The notes under the pieces are model-generated. The model saw only the letters and a list, made by a program, of their open reading frames with translations, was not told the DNA's origin and ran no database searches. A stretch of DNA of 64,000 nt from Acinetobacter sp. CS-2 (GTDB lineage Bacteria; Pseudomonadota; Gammaproteobacteria; Pseudomonadales; Moraxellaceae), in the NCBI RefSeq assembly GCF_016599715.1, contig NZ_CP067019.1, forward strand, positions 310,001 through 374,000. Reading direction: 5' to 3'. Positions 16,876 to 28,789 of the stretch are shown one piece after another; the stretch's first letter is position 1, and each line of letters begins with the position of its first letter. The position numbers and the translations under genes are program-made.

Positions 16876-18734
16876 GTGATGCGCTACGTATTGCCCTTGT
16901 AGGTAACCCGAACTGCGGTAAAACATCATTATTCAACCATTTAACCGGAACACGGCAGAAGGTTGGTAACTATGCTGGGGTCACGGTTGAACGTAAAGTA
17001 GGGCAGTTTATTTTACCTTCGGCTCGTGCGGTTCGTGTACTGGATTTACCTGGGACCTATAGTCTGAATGCCACTAGTCCGGACGAAGCCATTACCCGCG
17101 ATGTGGTGCAAGGCAAAATTGCAGAAGAAGGTCAGCAAGATGCCTTTCTATGTGTAGTCGATGCAACTAACCTAAAATTGCATCTCGGTTTGGTTCTGGA
17201 AATGATTGAGCTGGGCCGTCCGATTTTACTGGTCTTAAATATGATGGACGAAGCACGCCGCCGTGGCATGCAGATCAACACGCAAAAACTATCGCAACGT
17301 TTAGGCATTCCTATGGTAGAAACCGTTGCAGTACGTAATGCAGGGATTGAAAACCTGATGGGTGCACTGGATGCGGAAACGTTTAGAACGCCCAATGCTG
17401 AACTGAGTGATGTCAAAATTTCGGGTTCAAATCATGAAAAAATTGCTCAGCTGCTAAAAGATGTGGTGGTTTTTGTTGACCATGAAGACAAACGCTCTGA
17501 TTTTCTGGACAAGATATTTTTACATCCGGTGGGGGGGCTGGTCAGTCTGGCCGTGATGATGTTTATTGTGTTTCAGGCGGTATTTGCCTGGGCTGCACCA
17601 TTCATGGATGGCATTGAACGCTTTTTTGGCTGGCTGGGTGAAGTGGTCAGTGCACAGATTTCTCATCCCTTACTCAACAGTCTGGTGGTGGATGGCATTA
17701 TCGCCGGTGCCGGTGGTGTGGTGGTGTTTCTGCCCCAGATTTTAATCCTGTTCTTTTTCATTTTGGTGCTGGAAGAATCGGGTTACCTACCGCGTGCGGC
17801 ATTTTTGCTGGATAAGCTGATGTTTAAAGCCGGTCTTTCAGGTCGTGCTTTTATTCCGCTATTGTCCAGCTTTGCCTGTGCGGTGCCGGGCATTATGGCA
17901 ACCCGCAGCATCAGTGATCCGCGTGACCGTTTAACCACGATTTTTGTGGCACCGTTGATGACCTGCTCGGCCCGTTTGCCGGTCTATGCCTTGCTGATTG
18001 CCGCTTTCATTCCGGAAAAAATGGTTTGGGGTATATTCAATTTACAGGGTTTGGTGCTGTTTGGCTTATATATGGCCGGGATTGTTAGTGCCTTGATTGT
18101 GGCGACCGTGCTGAAATTTTTCCAGAAAGACAAGTCACAGCATATGTTGTTAATGGAGTTGCCAAGCTACCGTTTTCCTGATGTCAAAAGCGTTTGGATT
18201 GGTCTCCTGGATCGCGCCAAAATCTTCCTGAAACGTGTCGGTGGCATCATCTTCGCCCTGTCCATTTTACTGTGGTTCCTGTGTACATTCCCGCAAGCGC
18301 CGGACGGTGCAACTGCCCCGGCAATTGATTATTCCTTTGCCGGAATGCTGGGTCATGTGATGCAGCCAATTTTTGCCCCACTGGGCTTTAACTGGCAAAT
18401 CTGTATTGCTTTAATTCCTGCAATGGCGGCTCGTGAAGTGGTGGTGGCAGCACTCGGTACCGTATATGCACTTTCTGCGGTAGATGAAGATGCCATGTCA
18501 CAGGGTCTGGCTTCTATTATCGGTGGCACAGGTGAATTGGGCTGGTCATTGGCGACAGGTTTGTCATTGCTGGTGTGGTTTATCTATGCACCGCACTGTC
18601 TGGCCACTCTAGCGACGGTGCGCCGCGAAACGGGGTCGTGGAAAACCATGTCTTTAATGACCCTGTACCTGTTTGGTCTGGCATATCTGATGTCATTCCT
18701 GACCTATCAAATTGCTTCACATTACTTTGGATAG
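16872..18734 (+). CDS. feoB: Ferrous iron transporter FeoB
   Basis: Inner-membrane Fe(II) transporter of 620 residues with an N-terminal G domain. Motifs include G1 GNPNCGKT (11-18), G3 DLPGT and G4 NMMD. A GDI-like helical region leads to the membrane part (from about residue 215) with two Gate segments and conserved cysteines (SSFACAVPG, PLMTCSARLP). It is shorter than E. coli FeoB (773 residues), mainly in the loops and C-terminus, but all core segments appear present. The start ATG overlaps feoA. A 30-base gap separates it from the small Cys-rich membrane gene downstream. Confidence 0.94.
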   Translation: MSDALRIALVGNPNCGKTSLFNHLTGTRQKVGNYAGVTVERKVGQFILPSARAVRVLDLPGTYSLNATSPDEAITRDVVQGKIAEEGQQDAFLCVVDATNLKLHLGLVLEMIELGRPILLVLNMMDEARRRGMQINTQKLSQRLGIPMVETVAVRNAGIENLMGALDAETFRTPNAELSDVKISGSNHEKIAQLLKDVVVFVDHEDKRSDFLDKIFLHPVGGLVSLAVMMFIVFQAVFAWAAPFMDGIERFFGWLGEVVSAQISHPLLNSLVVDGIIAGAGGVVVFLPQILILFFFILVLEESGYLPRAAFLLDKLMFKAGLSGRAFIPLLSSFACAVPGIMATRSISDPRDRLTTIFVAPLMTCSARLPVYALLIAAFIPEKMVWGIFNLQGLVLFGLYMAGIVSALIVATVLKFFQKDKSQHMLLMELPSYRFPDVKSVWIGLLDRAKIFLKRVGGIIFALSILLWFLCTFPQAPDGATAPAIDYSFAGMLGHVMQPIFAPLGFNWQICIALIPAMAAREVVVAALGTVYALSAVDEDAMSQGLASIIGGTGELGWSLATGLSLLVWFIYAPHCLATLATVRRETGSWKTMSLMTLYLFGLAYLMSFLTYQIASHYFG

Positions 18735-18764
18735 TGTGATTTAAGGCTGTGAAAGGAGACTGAA

Positions 18765-19016
18765 ATGATTGAAATTCTGATTGTGGCTGCTTTGGTCCTT
18801 TGGAGTGCTGTCGTGGTGTTTAAGAAAGTTTTTCCCAGAACATCAAATTCAGTCTTCATGGCATTGTCTCAGCACTGTGAAAAGCAAGGCTGGGCAGCTT
18901 TGGCAAAGTGGTTAAAACCGGCGATGGTTTCAGGTTGCGGAGGAAGCTGTGGCTGTGCTGCAAATCCCGACCCGGTTCAGAAAAAACCTGAAGTGCAAGC
19001 GGTAAAATGGAAATAA
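18765..19016 (+). CDS. Small Cys-rich membrane protein downstream of feoB (DUF6587-like)
   Basis: An 83-residue protein with an N-terminal transmembrane helix (about 3-22), an amphipathic middle and a Gly/Cys cluster SGCGGSCGCAAN near residues 56-67, then a charged tail. It has an AAAGGAG ribosome-binding site before ATG 18765. It occupies the place of FeoC or of the FeoB-associated Cys-rich membrane proteins seen in other phyla, but has no winged-helix domain. I associate it with DUF6587 from memory. A role in iron delivery or in metal/redox sensing for FeoB is inference from context and cysteines. Confidence 0.75.
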   Translation: MIEILIVAALVLWSAVVVFKKVFPRTSNSVFMALSQHCEKQGWAALAKWLKPAMVSGCGGSCGCAANPDPVQKKPEVQAVKWK

Positions 19017-19054
19017 CTTTCAGGTCATATTTCCATCTTCAATAAGAATTTTGC

Positions 19055-19083
19055 AAAACCGTCATTTTTATGACGGTTTTTTT
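19055..19083 (+). terminator. Terminator of the feo operon
   Basis: AAAACCGTCA, a four-base loop and TGACGGTTTT followed by more T residues form a rho-independent terminator between the feo operon and murD. Confidence 0.9.
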
Positions 19084-19181
19084 ACGCGCTGACACAAAAA
19101 AGCCGAGATAAAGTCAAAACAGAAAAAGCATTCAAAACAGCAAAGTGCTAACATTTTGTCAGTTTTAAAAACAGACCATAA

Positions 19182-20540
<1,359 letters not shown>

Positions 20541-20561
20541 AAGAACGATAAGGAAAGTTGT

Positions 20562-21758
20562 ATGGCTGGGTTAGCTCAGACGACCATAAATAAAATTAAT
20601 CAGGTCTACAATGAGTGGGGAGCGAAAATTCCCGCTGAAGTTACGCCACGTAATGTGCTGATTTTTTGTGTGATTACCTTGCTTTGTATCGGTTCAATCA
20701 TGGTGGCATCGGCATCGATGCCCTATGCCGACCGCTTACATGAAAATGCATTTCATTATGTAATCCGACACGGCATTTCCATTTTTGTGGCAGGTGTAGC
20801 TGCATTTCTGGCTTATAAAGTATCGCTGAATGTTTGGTTTAACAATACCTTTCCCCTGTGGATTATGACCATTCTGCTGCTGGCTGTGGTGCTGGTTGCT
20901 GGCACCGAAGTCAACGGTTCCACCCGCTGGATTCGTATAGCCGGTTTTACCTTGCAGGCCTCGGAAGTGGCCAAGGTCATGATGGCCATCTTTACTGCGG
21001 ATTATGTGGTACGACGGGCAAAAGAGGTGCGAAGCAGTGCATCCGGCCTATACCGCTTGGTCGGCGTGATGATCATCACTGTAGGCTTAATCCTGCTGGA
21101 ACCCGATCTGGGTGCGACTGCGGTGATTGTCCTGATGATTTTAGGTGTTTTCTTCCTGGCTGGTGCACCGCCGATTCAGTTTATTTTCTTCCTGATCGCG
21201 ATTATATTTGCTTTGGCCGCCGCAATTATTTTTGAGCCTTACCGTTTACAGCGTGCCTTATCATTTACCAATCCTTGGGCTGACCCCTTGGGTACCGGCT
21301 ATCAGTTGTCTAATGCGCTGATGGCCTTTGGTCGGGGTGAATGGATGGGAGTCGGACTGGGTCATAGTATCCAGAAAATGTCTTATCTGCCTGAAGCGCA
21401 TACTGACTTTATGCTGGCGATTTTAGGTGAGGAATTCGGCTTTTTCGGTATCAGCACCGTATTGATCCTGTCCTTCATGATGGTGGTCTGCTGTATCAAG
21501 ATTGGGCACCGTGCCTTGCAGTATCAATATTTGCGTGCAGGTTATCTGGCTTATGGCATCAGTATTATTTTCTTGCTGCAAATCCTGGTGAATGCCGGGA
21601 TGAATATGGGCATGTTACCGACCAAAGGTTTGACCTTGCCGTTTATCAGTTATGGTGGTTCATCGTTAATTATGTGTGCCGTGATGATCAGCCTGATTTT
21701 GAAAATTGATGCCACGACACAAAAAGCCAATCCAAGCAAAGAAGAATCAAGCTTCTAG
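20562..21758 (+). CDS. ftsW: Septal peptidoglycan polymerase / division protein FtsW
   Basis: SEDS-family lipid II glycosyltransferase of the divisome, 398 residues with about ten transmembrane helices. Family marks include NGSTRWI, EPDLGAT with the conserved catalytic Asp region, GRGEWMGVGLGHS, LPEAHTDFMLAILGEEFG and the C-terminal LPFISYGGSS. It works with FtsI in the septum. It lies directly downstream of murD and is probably co-transcribed. It ends before a convergent zinc-ribbon pseudogene; no clear terminator separates them. Confidence 0.93.
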   Translation: MAGLAQTTINKINQVYNEWGAKIPAEVTPRNVLIFCVITLLCIGSIMVASASMPYADRLHENAFHYVIRHGISIFVAGVAAFLAYKVSLNVWFNNTFPLWIMTILLLAVVLVAGTEVNGSTRWIRIAGFTLQASEVAKVMMAIFTADYVVRRAKEVRSSASGLYRLVGVMIITVGLILLEPDLGATAVIVLMILGVFFLAGAPPIQFIFFLIAIIFALAAAIIFEPYRLQRALSFTNPWADPLGTGYQLSNALMAFGRGEWMGVGLGHSIQKMSYLPEAHTDFMLAILGEEFGFFGISTVLILSFMMVVCCIKIGHRALQYQYLRAGYLAYGISIIFLLQILVNAGMNMGMLPTKGLTLPFISYGGSSLIMCAVMISLILKIDATTQKANPSKEESSF

Positions 21759-21773
21759 TGTTGATTCGGACAA

Positions 21774-22006
21774 TTATTCTGGCTGAGCATGGTTTAACAC
21801 GGTGCTCGGCATTTCCGTTCCACAATGTAAGCATTGCACAAATTCTCCTTTCGCCTTGGAAAGGGGAATCAGTGGGATAAAAAATATAGAAAAAAACTGC
21901 GTTGTTGTTTCAATTCCTAAGCGCTGCGCGTTCTGCATACCGGGCATAGAAACTGATTTTTCTCGACCACTTTGGTTTTAGGGCCAATACCAAAGATAAA
22001 AAACAT
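21774..22006 (-). pseudogene. Zinc-ribbon protein gene broken by a nonsense codon and a 1-base deletion
   Basis: Reading the minus strand from ATG 22006 gives MFFIFGIGPKTKV, then FLCPVCRTRSA and a TAG stop. The same frame continues as ELKQQRSFF. It must then move by one base, at a run of seven T residues, to go on as SIFFIPLIPLSKAKGEFVQ and CLHCGTEMPSTVLN, ending at 21774. Two CxxC knuckles (CPVC and CLHC) make a zinc ribbon typical of small bacterial membrane-associated zinc-ribbon proteins. The total is 233 bases; adding one T gives exactly 78 codons. Two independent lesions suggest real decay rather than a single sequencing error. Function unknown. Confidence 0.72.
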
Positions 22007-22060
22007 TTTAAGTCTGCCATGTCTGGTGTAGATGTTTTTAGCTTAACGATAATTTGAGTT

Positions 22061-22978
22061 TTATAAATAGCTGCCTTGTAGCTCAGTTGTATGTGGAATG
22101 AAGTCTGTATTCCACTGGACAATGGCCTGTTGCAGCATATTTTGGGGCGTGTCTAAATCGACTTCCGCTTGGTGCAAAGCGCGAATGGCTTGCTGTAATA
22201 ATTCAGGAGCACGCTTGAGATCGAGTGCTTGAGCCAGATTCTGTTTAGAAAGTTTTTGTCCCTGAGCATTCATCGCTAAAGGCAGATGCATATAGTCAAG
22301 TTGCGGATAACCCAGCAGCGAACCGAGCCAGATTTGCCGTTCGGTATTGTCTAGCAGGTCTGCGCCACGCACCACATGAGTCATGCCTTGCAGATAATCA
22401 TCAACCACTACGGCGAGCTGATAATTGATAATGCCATCACGGCGCTTCAGCACAAAATCGCCCAGGTCCTGTTGCAGGTTGGAACAATGCGTTCCTTGCA
22501 GGCGATCGGTAAAGCAGATCTGTTGATCTGATACTTTCAGACGAATGGCTTGCTGCTGAAAAGGCAGGTTTAAATCCCGGCAGGTTCCAGCGTAGATATG
22601 ATTGGACCCGAGCATTTTACGGGTGCACTGGCAGGCATAGACCCAGCCTTGCTGATGCAGCTGTTCTATCACAGATTCATAAATATCGAGGCGGTCTTTC
22701 TGGAAAATGATCTCGGCATCGGGCTCAAACTGGAACGCTGCAATTGAACGCAGGATATGTTCTTCACTACCGGGATAAATACGCGGCATGTCAGTATCTT
22801 CAATCCGGATCAGCCATTGACCCTGATGGGCACGGGCATCGCAATAACTGGCTACCGCTGTAATAAGCGAGCCAAAATGCAAAGGGCCGGTTGGCGATGG
22901 CGCAAACCGACCCACGTAATTCTCTTCAGCTTTCCCTCCCTTTTTTAAAGGGAGGGTCAGGGAGGGATTACTTAACAC
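22061..22978 (-). CDS. gluQ: Glutamyl-Q tRNA(Asp) synthetase
   Basis: Truncated GluRS paralogue that attaches glutamate to queuosine at position 34 of tRNA-Asp. It contains GRFAPSPTGPLHFGSL (HIGH-type motif), RIEDTDMPR, a zinc site in YACQCTRKML...YAGTC and the KMSKS counterpart QKLSKQN. It lacks the anticodon-binding domain, as this family does. The start is unclear: the frame is open to 23098, well into dksA. I give GTG 22978, just downstream of the dksA stop; GTG 22915 would begin two residues into YVGRF. Between them lies a GC-rich palindromic repeat that encodes NPSLTLPLKKGG. dksA-gluQ is a conserved operon. Confidence 0.88.
   Translation of the reverse strand: MLSNPSLTLPLKKGGKAEENYVGRFAPSPTGPLHFGSLITAVASYCDARAHQGQWLIRIEDTDMPRIYPGSEEHILRSIAAFQFEPDAEIIFQKDRLDIYESVIEQLHQQGWVYACQCTRKMLGSNHIYAGTCRDLNLPFQQQAIRLKVSDQQICFTDRLQGTHCSNLQQDLGDFVLKRRDGIINYQLAVVVDDYLQGMTHVVRGADLLDNTERQIWLGSLLGYPQLDYMHLPLAMNAQGQKLSKQNLAQALDLKRAPELLQQAIRALHQAEVDLDTPQNMLQQAIVQWNTDFIPHTTELQGSYL
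22932..22969. repeat. Short palindromic repeat between dksA and gluQ
   Basis: CCCTCCC (22934-22940) and GGGAGGG (22950-22956) form a hairpin, followed by a second GGGAGGGATT. It is read on the minus strand as NPSLTLPLKKGG inside the extended gluQ frame. It resembles dispersed intergenic palindromes I recall from Acinetobacter; I see only this copy in the window. Confidence 0.55.
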
Positions 22979-22982
22979 AGTA

Positions 22983-23510
22983 TTAACCGTTATTTTGCTT
23001 CTCTTTGATTTCTGCCAGGGTTTTGCAGTCAATACAAAGGGTAGCAGTTGGACGTGCTTCAAGACGACGCAGACCAATTTCAATACCACAGGTTTCACAG
23101 AAACCGTAATCGTCGTTTTTAATCGCTTCGATGGATTGCTCGATCTTGCGAATCAGCTTGCGTTCACGGTCACGGGTACGGAGTTCAATCGCAAACTCTT
23201 CTTCTTGTGTGGCACGGTCATTAACATCAGGCAATGCGGTATTTTCGTCTTGCATGGTGTTGAGGGTACGGTCTACTTCAGACATGAGCTCTGCTTTCCA
23301 CGCCAATAAAATCTGGCGGAAATGCTCAAGCTGTCCTTCAGACATGTATTCTTCATTTTTTTTAGGCTGATAAGGTGCAATACCAAATAAGCTAGCAGTA
23401 GAACCACTTTCTGACGCTTTTGGCTTTGTTTTACGCACGCGTTTGGTAGATTTTTCATCTACCACATCAGTTTGTTCGTCCAAGACTTGATTTTGGTTGT
23501 CATTCGCCAT
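22983..23510 (-). CDS. dksA: RNA polymerase-binding transcription factor DksA
   Basis: Secondary-channel RNA polymerase factor that acts with ppGpp on rRNA and stress promoters. The product is 175 residues from ATG 23510. A charged, Lys-rich N-terminal extension (about 1-50) precedes the coiled coil (about 55-135, including DVNDRATQEEE, where the tip aspartates lie) and a C4 zinc finger (CETC...CIDC). ATG 23519 is three codons upstream, but the GAGGA ribosome-binding site abuts it directly while standing 9 bases from ATG 23510. The N-terminal extension is longer than in E. coli DksA (151 residues). gluQ follows immediately. Confidence 0.94.
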   Translation of the reverse strand: MANDNQNQVLDEQTDVVDEKSTKRVRKTKPKASESGSTASLFGIAPYQPKKNEEYMSEGQLEHFRQILLAWKAELMSEVDRTLNTMQDENTALPDVNDRATQEEEFAIELRTRDRERKLIRKIEQSIEAIKNDDYGFCETCGIEIGLRRLEARPTATLCIDCKTLAEIKEKQNNG

Positions 23511-23719
23511 ATAGGGCATTCCTCATCATATGCGTATTATCTATACGCAAAAAATATGGTGATATGCAAGTGTTTTTATCCAACCCTAAGGAGATTCTCC
23601 TTCGAGGGTCGTCATCATATAGACTTTTTGTGCTTTTTGATAGTCTTTGATGCTTGGATTCTATCGATCATGCTTCCTTCGGAAGCCATAAAGTAATAGA
23701 AAAAAAGCAAAATGAAAAG

Positions 23720-24529
23720 TTAGTAACCTGAAATTTCGCTATTAATTTGTTGCCGTACTGTTTGGACACGCTGAATTCGGGTTTCAAGCTCACCATTGGC
23801 TTTCAGATGCAGGACACGAAACCCCGGGGCCTGGTCATCTAGGGCAAAATTTTCACTGAAAGGTTTGAACTGGACACAGGTCGACGGAGTTGAGAAAAAC
23901 CGGATGTGCTGCCATTCATGACACGAATCCTGATGCACATGACCAAAAATAACCGCTTTAACATGACTATGCCTGGCTAAAACAGCGGTCAAGTTTTCAG
24001 GGTTTTTCAGTTTATGTTGATCGATCCATTTTGATTGCATGGCAAAAGGATGATGATGACATGCCACAATGACAAATTGCTGTTGCAGTTCTGCCAGTAG
24101 TTGATCTAGCTGTTGTAATTGCTCTGGTTCAATCCGGCCATCTATTCTGCCGTCTACGGCTGTGTTTAGCAGCAGCACGCTCCATCTGCCAAAATGAATG
24201 GCGTGTACCTGATTTTTATGCTGATAGAAAGGGAACAGATCAATATCATCATGATTGCCTGGAATTTGATAAAAGGGAATACCAAGATTCTGCATATAAG
24301 ATAAATAACGTGTATACGTCTGTTTGACCGGTACTTGCGCCAGATCCCCAGTATGAATAATGGCATCGGTACTCGGATATTGCTGCTGAATCTGTTGCAT
24401 CACAGCATGAAAGCTCTGTTCCGGATTCATCTCTACAAATTCCAGATCGTCCTGATCCATTAAATGCGTGTCTGAAATCTGAATAATGGTCCAGTCTTGC
24501 TGGTCTTCATTGGGTTGGTATAAAGTCAT
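23720..24529 (-). CDS. cpdA: 3',5'-cyclic-AMP phosphodiesterase CpdA
   Basis: Class III metallophosphoesterase of 269 residues that hydrolyses cAMP in the cytosol. The five metal motifs appear in order: ISDTHL, HTGDLA, GNHDD, CHHHP and GHVHQ. The ATG at 24529 has a GGGAG ribosome-binding site 7 bases upstream; an upstream frame to 24604 would overlap nudF and is rejected. nudF ends 10 bases before the start, so the two are one operon, an association also known in E. coli. Its cAMP specificity is inferred from family and context. Confidence 0.87.
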   Translation of the reverse strand: MTLYQPNEDQQDWTIIQISDTHLMDQDDLEFVEMNPEQSFHAVMQQIQQQYPSTDAIIHTGDLAQVPVKQTYTRYLSYMQNLGIPFYQIPGNHDDIDLFPFYQHKNQVHAIHFGRWSVLLLNTAVDGRIDGRIEPEQLQQLDQLLAELQQQFVIVACHHHPFAMQSKWIDQHKLKNPENLTAVLARHSHVKAVIFGHVHQDSCHEWQHIRFFSTPSTCVQFKPFSENFALDDQAPGFRVLHLKANGELETRIQRVQTVRQQINSEISGY

Positions 24530-24539
24530 GTCCGACTCC

Positions 24540-25160
24540 CTAGACATTCCTTGTTGTTTTAATATGTTGTTGCAACCATTGCAAGGCCATAATGACTGGC
24601 GCATTCCTTAATCGGCCATTACTCAATAAGGTAGTGATTTCACTATAATCAATGATATGCAGCTGAATATTTTCCCCTTCATCCGGCATGCCAAACACTC
24701 CGCCATGTTCAGGAAGATGTGCTTGGGCACTATATAAATGAAACAGTTCAGAACAGGCCCCAGCCGAAGGATAAAAGCTGAATAAATGCTGTAACTGGTC
24801 AATCTCGCAGCCAGATTCTTCCATGCTCTCACGACGTATACAGCTTTCCGGCGATTCATCACCATCGAGTACACCGGCAATCACTTCTAGTTGCCAGGGG
24901 GATTCTGGATCATCCATTGCACCGACACGGAATTGTTCAATTAAGGCAAATTTTTGCTGGGTATCATCATAAATCAGTACACCGGCAGCTTCAGGGCGGT
25001 GAATCAGTTCACGCTGCATAACAGGAGTGAATTTGCTCTGGTTAAATAAACGATGGCAGAGATTGACTTTTTCAACCTGAATGAAGCCACGAAAAAGATA
25101 TTCACGCGACTGAATTTTGACTTGGTCGTTGTTATATGTGGCTTGTTTAATAATATTCAT
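24540..25160 (-). CDS. nudF: ADP-ribose pyrophosphatase NudF
   Basis: Nudix hydrolase of 206 residues that splits ADP-ribose to AMP and ribose 5-phosphate. The Nudix box GX5EX7REUXEEXGU is complete in GVLDGDESPESC followed by IRRESMEESGCEI. An N-terminal beta extension typical of dimeric ADPRases precedes it (VEKVNLCHRLF). The gene lies upstream of cpdA and is transcribed with it. A 15-bp hairpin lies just upstream of the start codon, in the gap to thiC. Confidence 0.9.
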   Translation of the reverse strand: MNIIKQATYNNDQVKIQSREYLFRGFIQVEKVNLCHRLFNQSKFTPVMQRELIHRPEAAGVLIYDDTQQKFALIEQFRVGAMDDPESPWQLEVIAGVLDGDESPESCIRRESMEESGCEIDQLQHLFSFYPSAGACSELFHLYSAQAHLPEHGGVFGMPDEGENIQLHIIDYSEITTLLSNGRLRNAPVIMALQWLQQHIKTTRNV

Positions 25161-25164
25161 ATAG

Positions 25165-25203
25165 CTCAGTCAGGATGAAAAGCATACATTCATCCTAACT
25201 GAG
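25165..25203. terminator. Long hairpin between thiC and nudF
   Basis: CTCAGTCAGGATGAA and TTCATCCTAACTGAG form a 15-bp stem with one mismatch around a nine-base loop. It lies between the thiC stop and the nudF start. No T-run follows on the minus strand, so it may be a processing or attenuation structure rather than a simple terminator. Confidence 0.5.
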
Positions 25204-25237
25204 AATTTTATGAAAATAAAAGATTTTTTTTTAAGAA

Positions 25238-27358
<2,121 letters not shown>

Positions 27359-27451
27359 TATGAATCAATACTACCATGTCCATGTACTAAAAAACATTCA
27401 CATAAAACATCGCTTTTCGGCTGGCGTCCAGATCGGAGACAGACAGGCAGC

Positions 27452-28519
27452 TTAAACACAAACGGCATCACTAAAACAGTCACGCGGGTTGGAAAGGCTC
27501 AGATTTTGTAAACCCAAATATTCATCTAACTGTCTGAGTGCGAGCTGTTTTTCAGACATCGACAGTTGTTCTTTAAGGCTAAGCTGAACAGGAATTTCTT
27601 GTAAGCGCTGCTGTTCGGATAACTGTAGAAATTGCAGAAACTTGCTCGCTTGAACGGCTAAATGCGAGTTTTTGACCTGGGCTAATTTTTCAATTTCATC
27701 CATTGAACTGCTTTGTACTGCATATTTATCCAGGTAAGTATCCGAGACCGGCGAATCATGCATGCCTTTAAATAAAAACAGGCTATACATCTGTAAAAGA
27801 TATTCCGCATCTTTACGATAGCTACTTTTCGGGTATTGATTTAAATATTCTTCCCAGAATAAAGCCCGGGTCACAATTTCATGCGGTTCAATCATCAAGA
27901 TATGCTCTGAAAATACCGGCAGCGTATTTTGTGCCGCCAGATTTTCGATAAAGACCTGTTCGGCTTGCGGCATATAAGGCGCAAAAATTCTGGCTAAATA
28001 TTCGGGGCTACGGCGATAATTGATCTGGCCTTTACCGCGATCATACAGCTCTATATAAGCTTGCCCTTTATGTTTTAATAAATATTGATCACGTAACGTC
28101 AGTTGTTCAAAACGGTTTTGTTGAATGGTCGGATGCTGCGATAAATCAAAAGCATACTCTTCGAAAGCAACTTGCTGTGGCGCTGTTCTATCCACGCTAA
28201 GGAAGTTGTTGTACATTTGATTGGACAGTTTTAATAAATGTTGTTGTTCTGCTAAGGTAGACAGCGGCAAGCATAACTTGAGATCCTGATTAATCTGTTC
28301 CAGGGCAAAAGTGGTGCGTTCCGCATTAATGGCCAGCATGTTTTTCTCAAGATTTTTGCATAATAGGTTTAAATCTACCGTTTCATCTTGTTGTGATTGT
28401 TTTTGTACCGGTTCTTGAATAGGTTGAGGTTCGGGTTTTTGACACCCGATAAGAAGGATAAAAATAAAGAAAGGGAAGTATTGCTTAACAGAAAATTTTG
28501 TTTTTAACGGCACAGTCAT
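27452..28519 (-). CDS. Predicted lipoprotein of unknown function
   Basis: 355 residues from ATG 28519. A signal sequence ends in a lipobox LIGC (about residues 22-25), followed by a Pro/Gln-rich linker (PEPQPIQEPVQKQSQQ). The rest is predicted helical without sequence motifs I recognise; alternating Leu-rich segments suggest a solenoid or TPR-like fold. Mature Asp is not at position +2 (it is Gln), so outer-membrane sorting is plausible. An upstream frame to 28678 lacks a signal peptide at its N-terminus and is rejected. It stands alone between the thiC leader and the divergent tolC-type gene. I do not recognise a family beyond other Acinetobacter lipoproteins. Confidence 0.72.
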   Translation of the reverse strand: MTVPLKTKFSVKQYFPFFIFILLIGCQKPEPQPIQEPVQKQSQQDETVDLNLLCKNLEKNMLAINAERTTFALEQINQDLKLCLPLSTLAEQQHLLKLSNQMYNNFLSVDRTAPQQVAFEEYAFDLSQHPTIQQNRFEQLTLRDQYLLKHKGQAYIELYDRGKGQINYRRSPEYLARIFAPYMPQAEQVFIENLAAQNTLPVFSEHILMIEPHEIVTRALFWEEYLNQYPKSSYRKDAEYLLQMYSLFLFKGMHDSPVSDTYLDKYAVQSSSMDEIEKLAQVKNSHLAVQASKFLQFLQLSEQQRLQEIPVQLSLKEQLSMSEKQLALRQLDEYLGLQNLSLSNPRDCFSDAVCV

Positions 28520-28789
28520 TCTATATCGGGTACATGCGGCAATGATTTGCAGGGTATGCGGGTATTGTATAACTGAAAAAGTCTTTGTCTGTGTAGTGTT
28601 GTGAAGGATTTTGGTTACGTGCTGTGATGATGGAGCAGTCATGTGGAGGTTGATGAATAACAGCTGAGCAGATGGCAAAAATTAATAAAAATCATACGGA
28701 AAATTGAGCAGATCATTTTAATATTGCATAGCTTTTATTATAAATATGCATGTCTATGGATGGTCGCAGGTCGGGATTTACGATAAAAA

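Noticed and set aside
23575..23690. Hairpins between dksA and cpdA (GGAGA/TCTCC type and CTTCC/GGAAG) as a small RNA
   Set aside because: Stems are short, lack a T-run in either useful direction, and no promoter could be placed.
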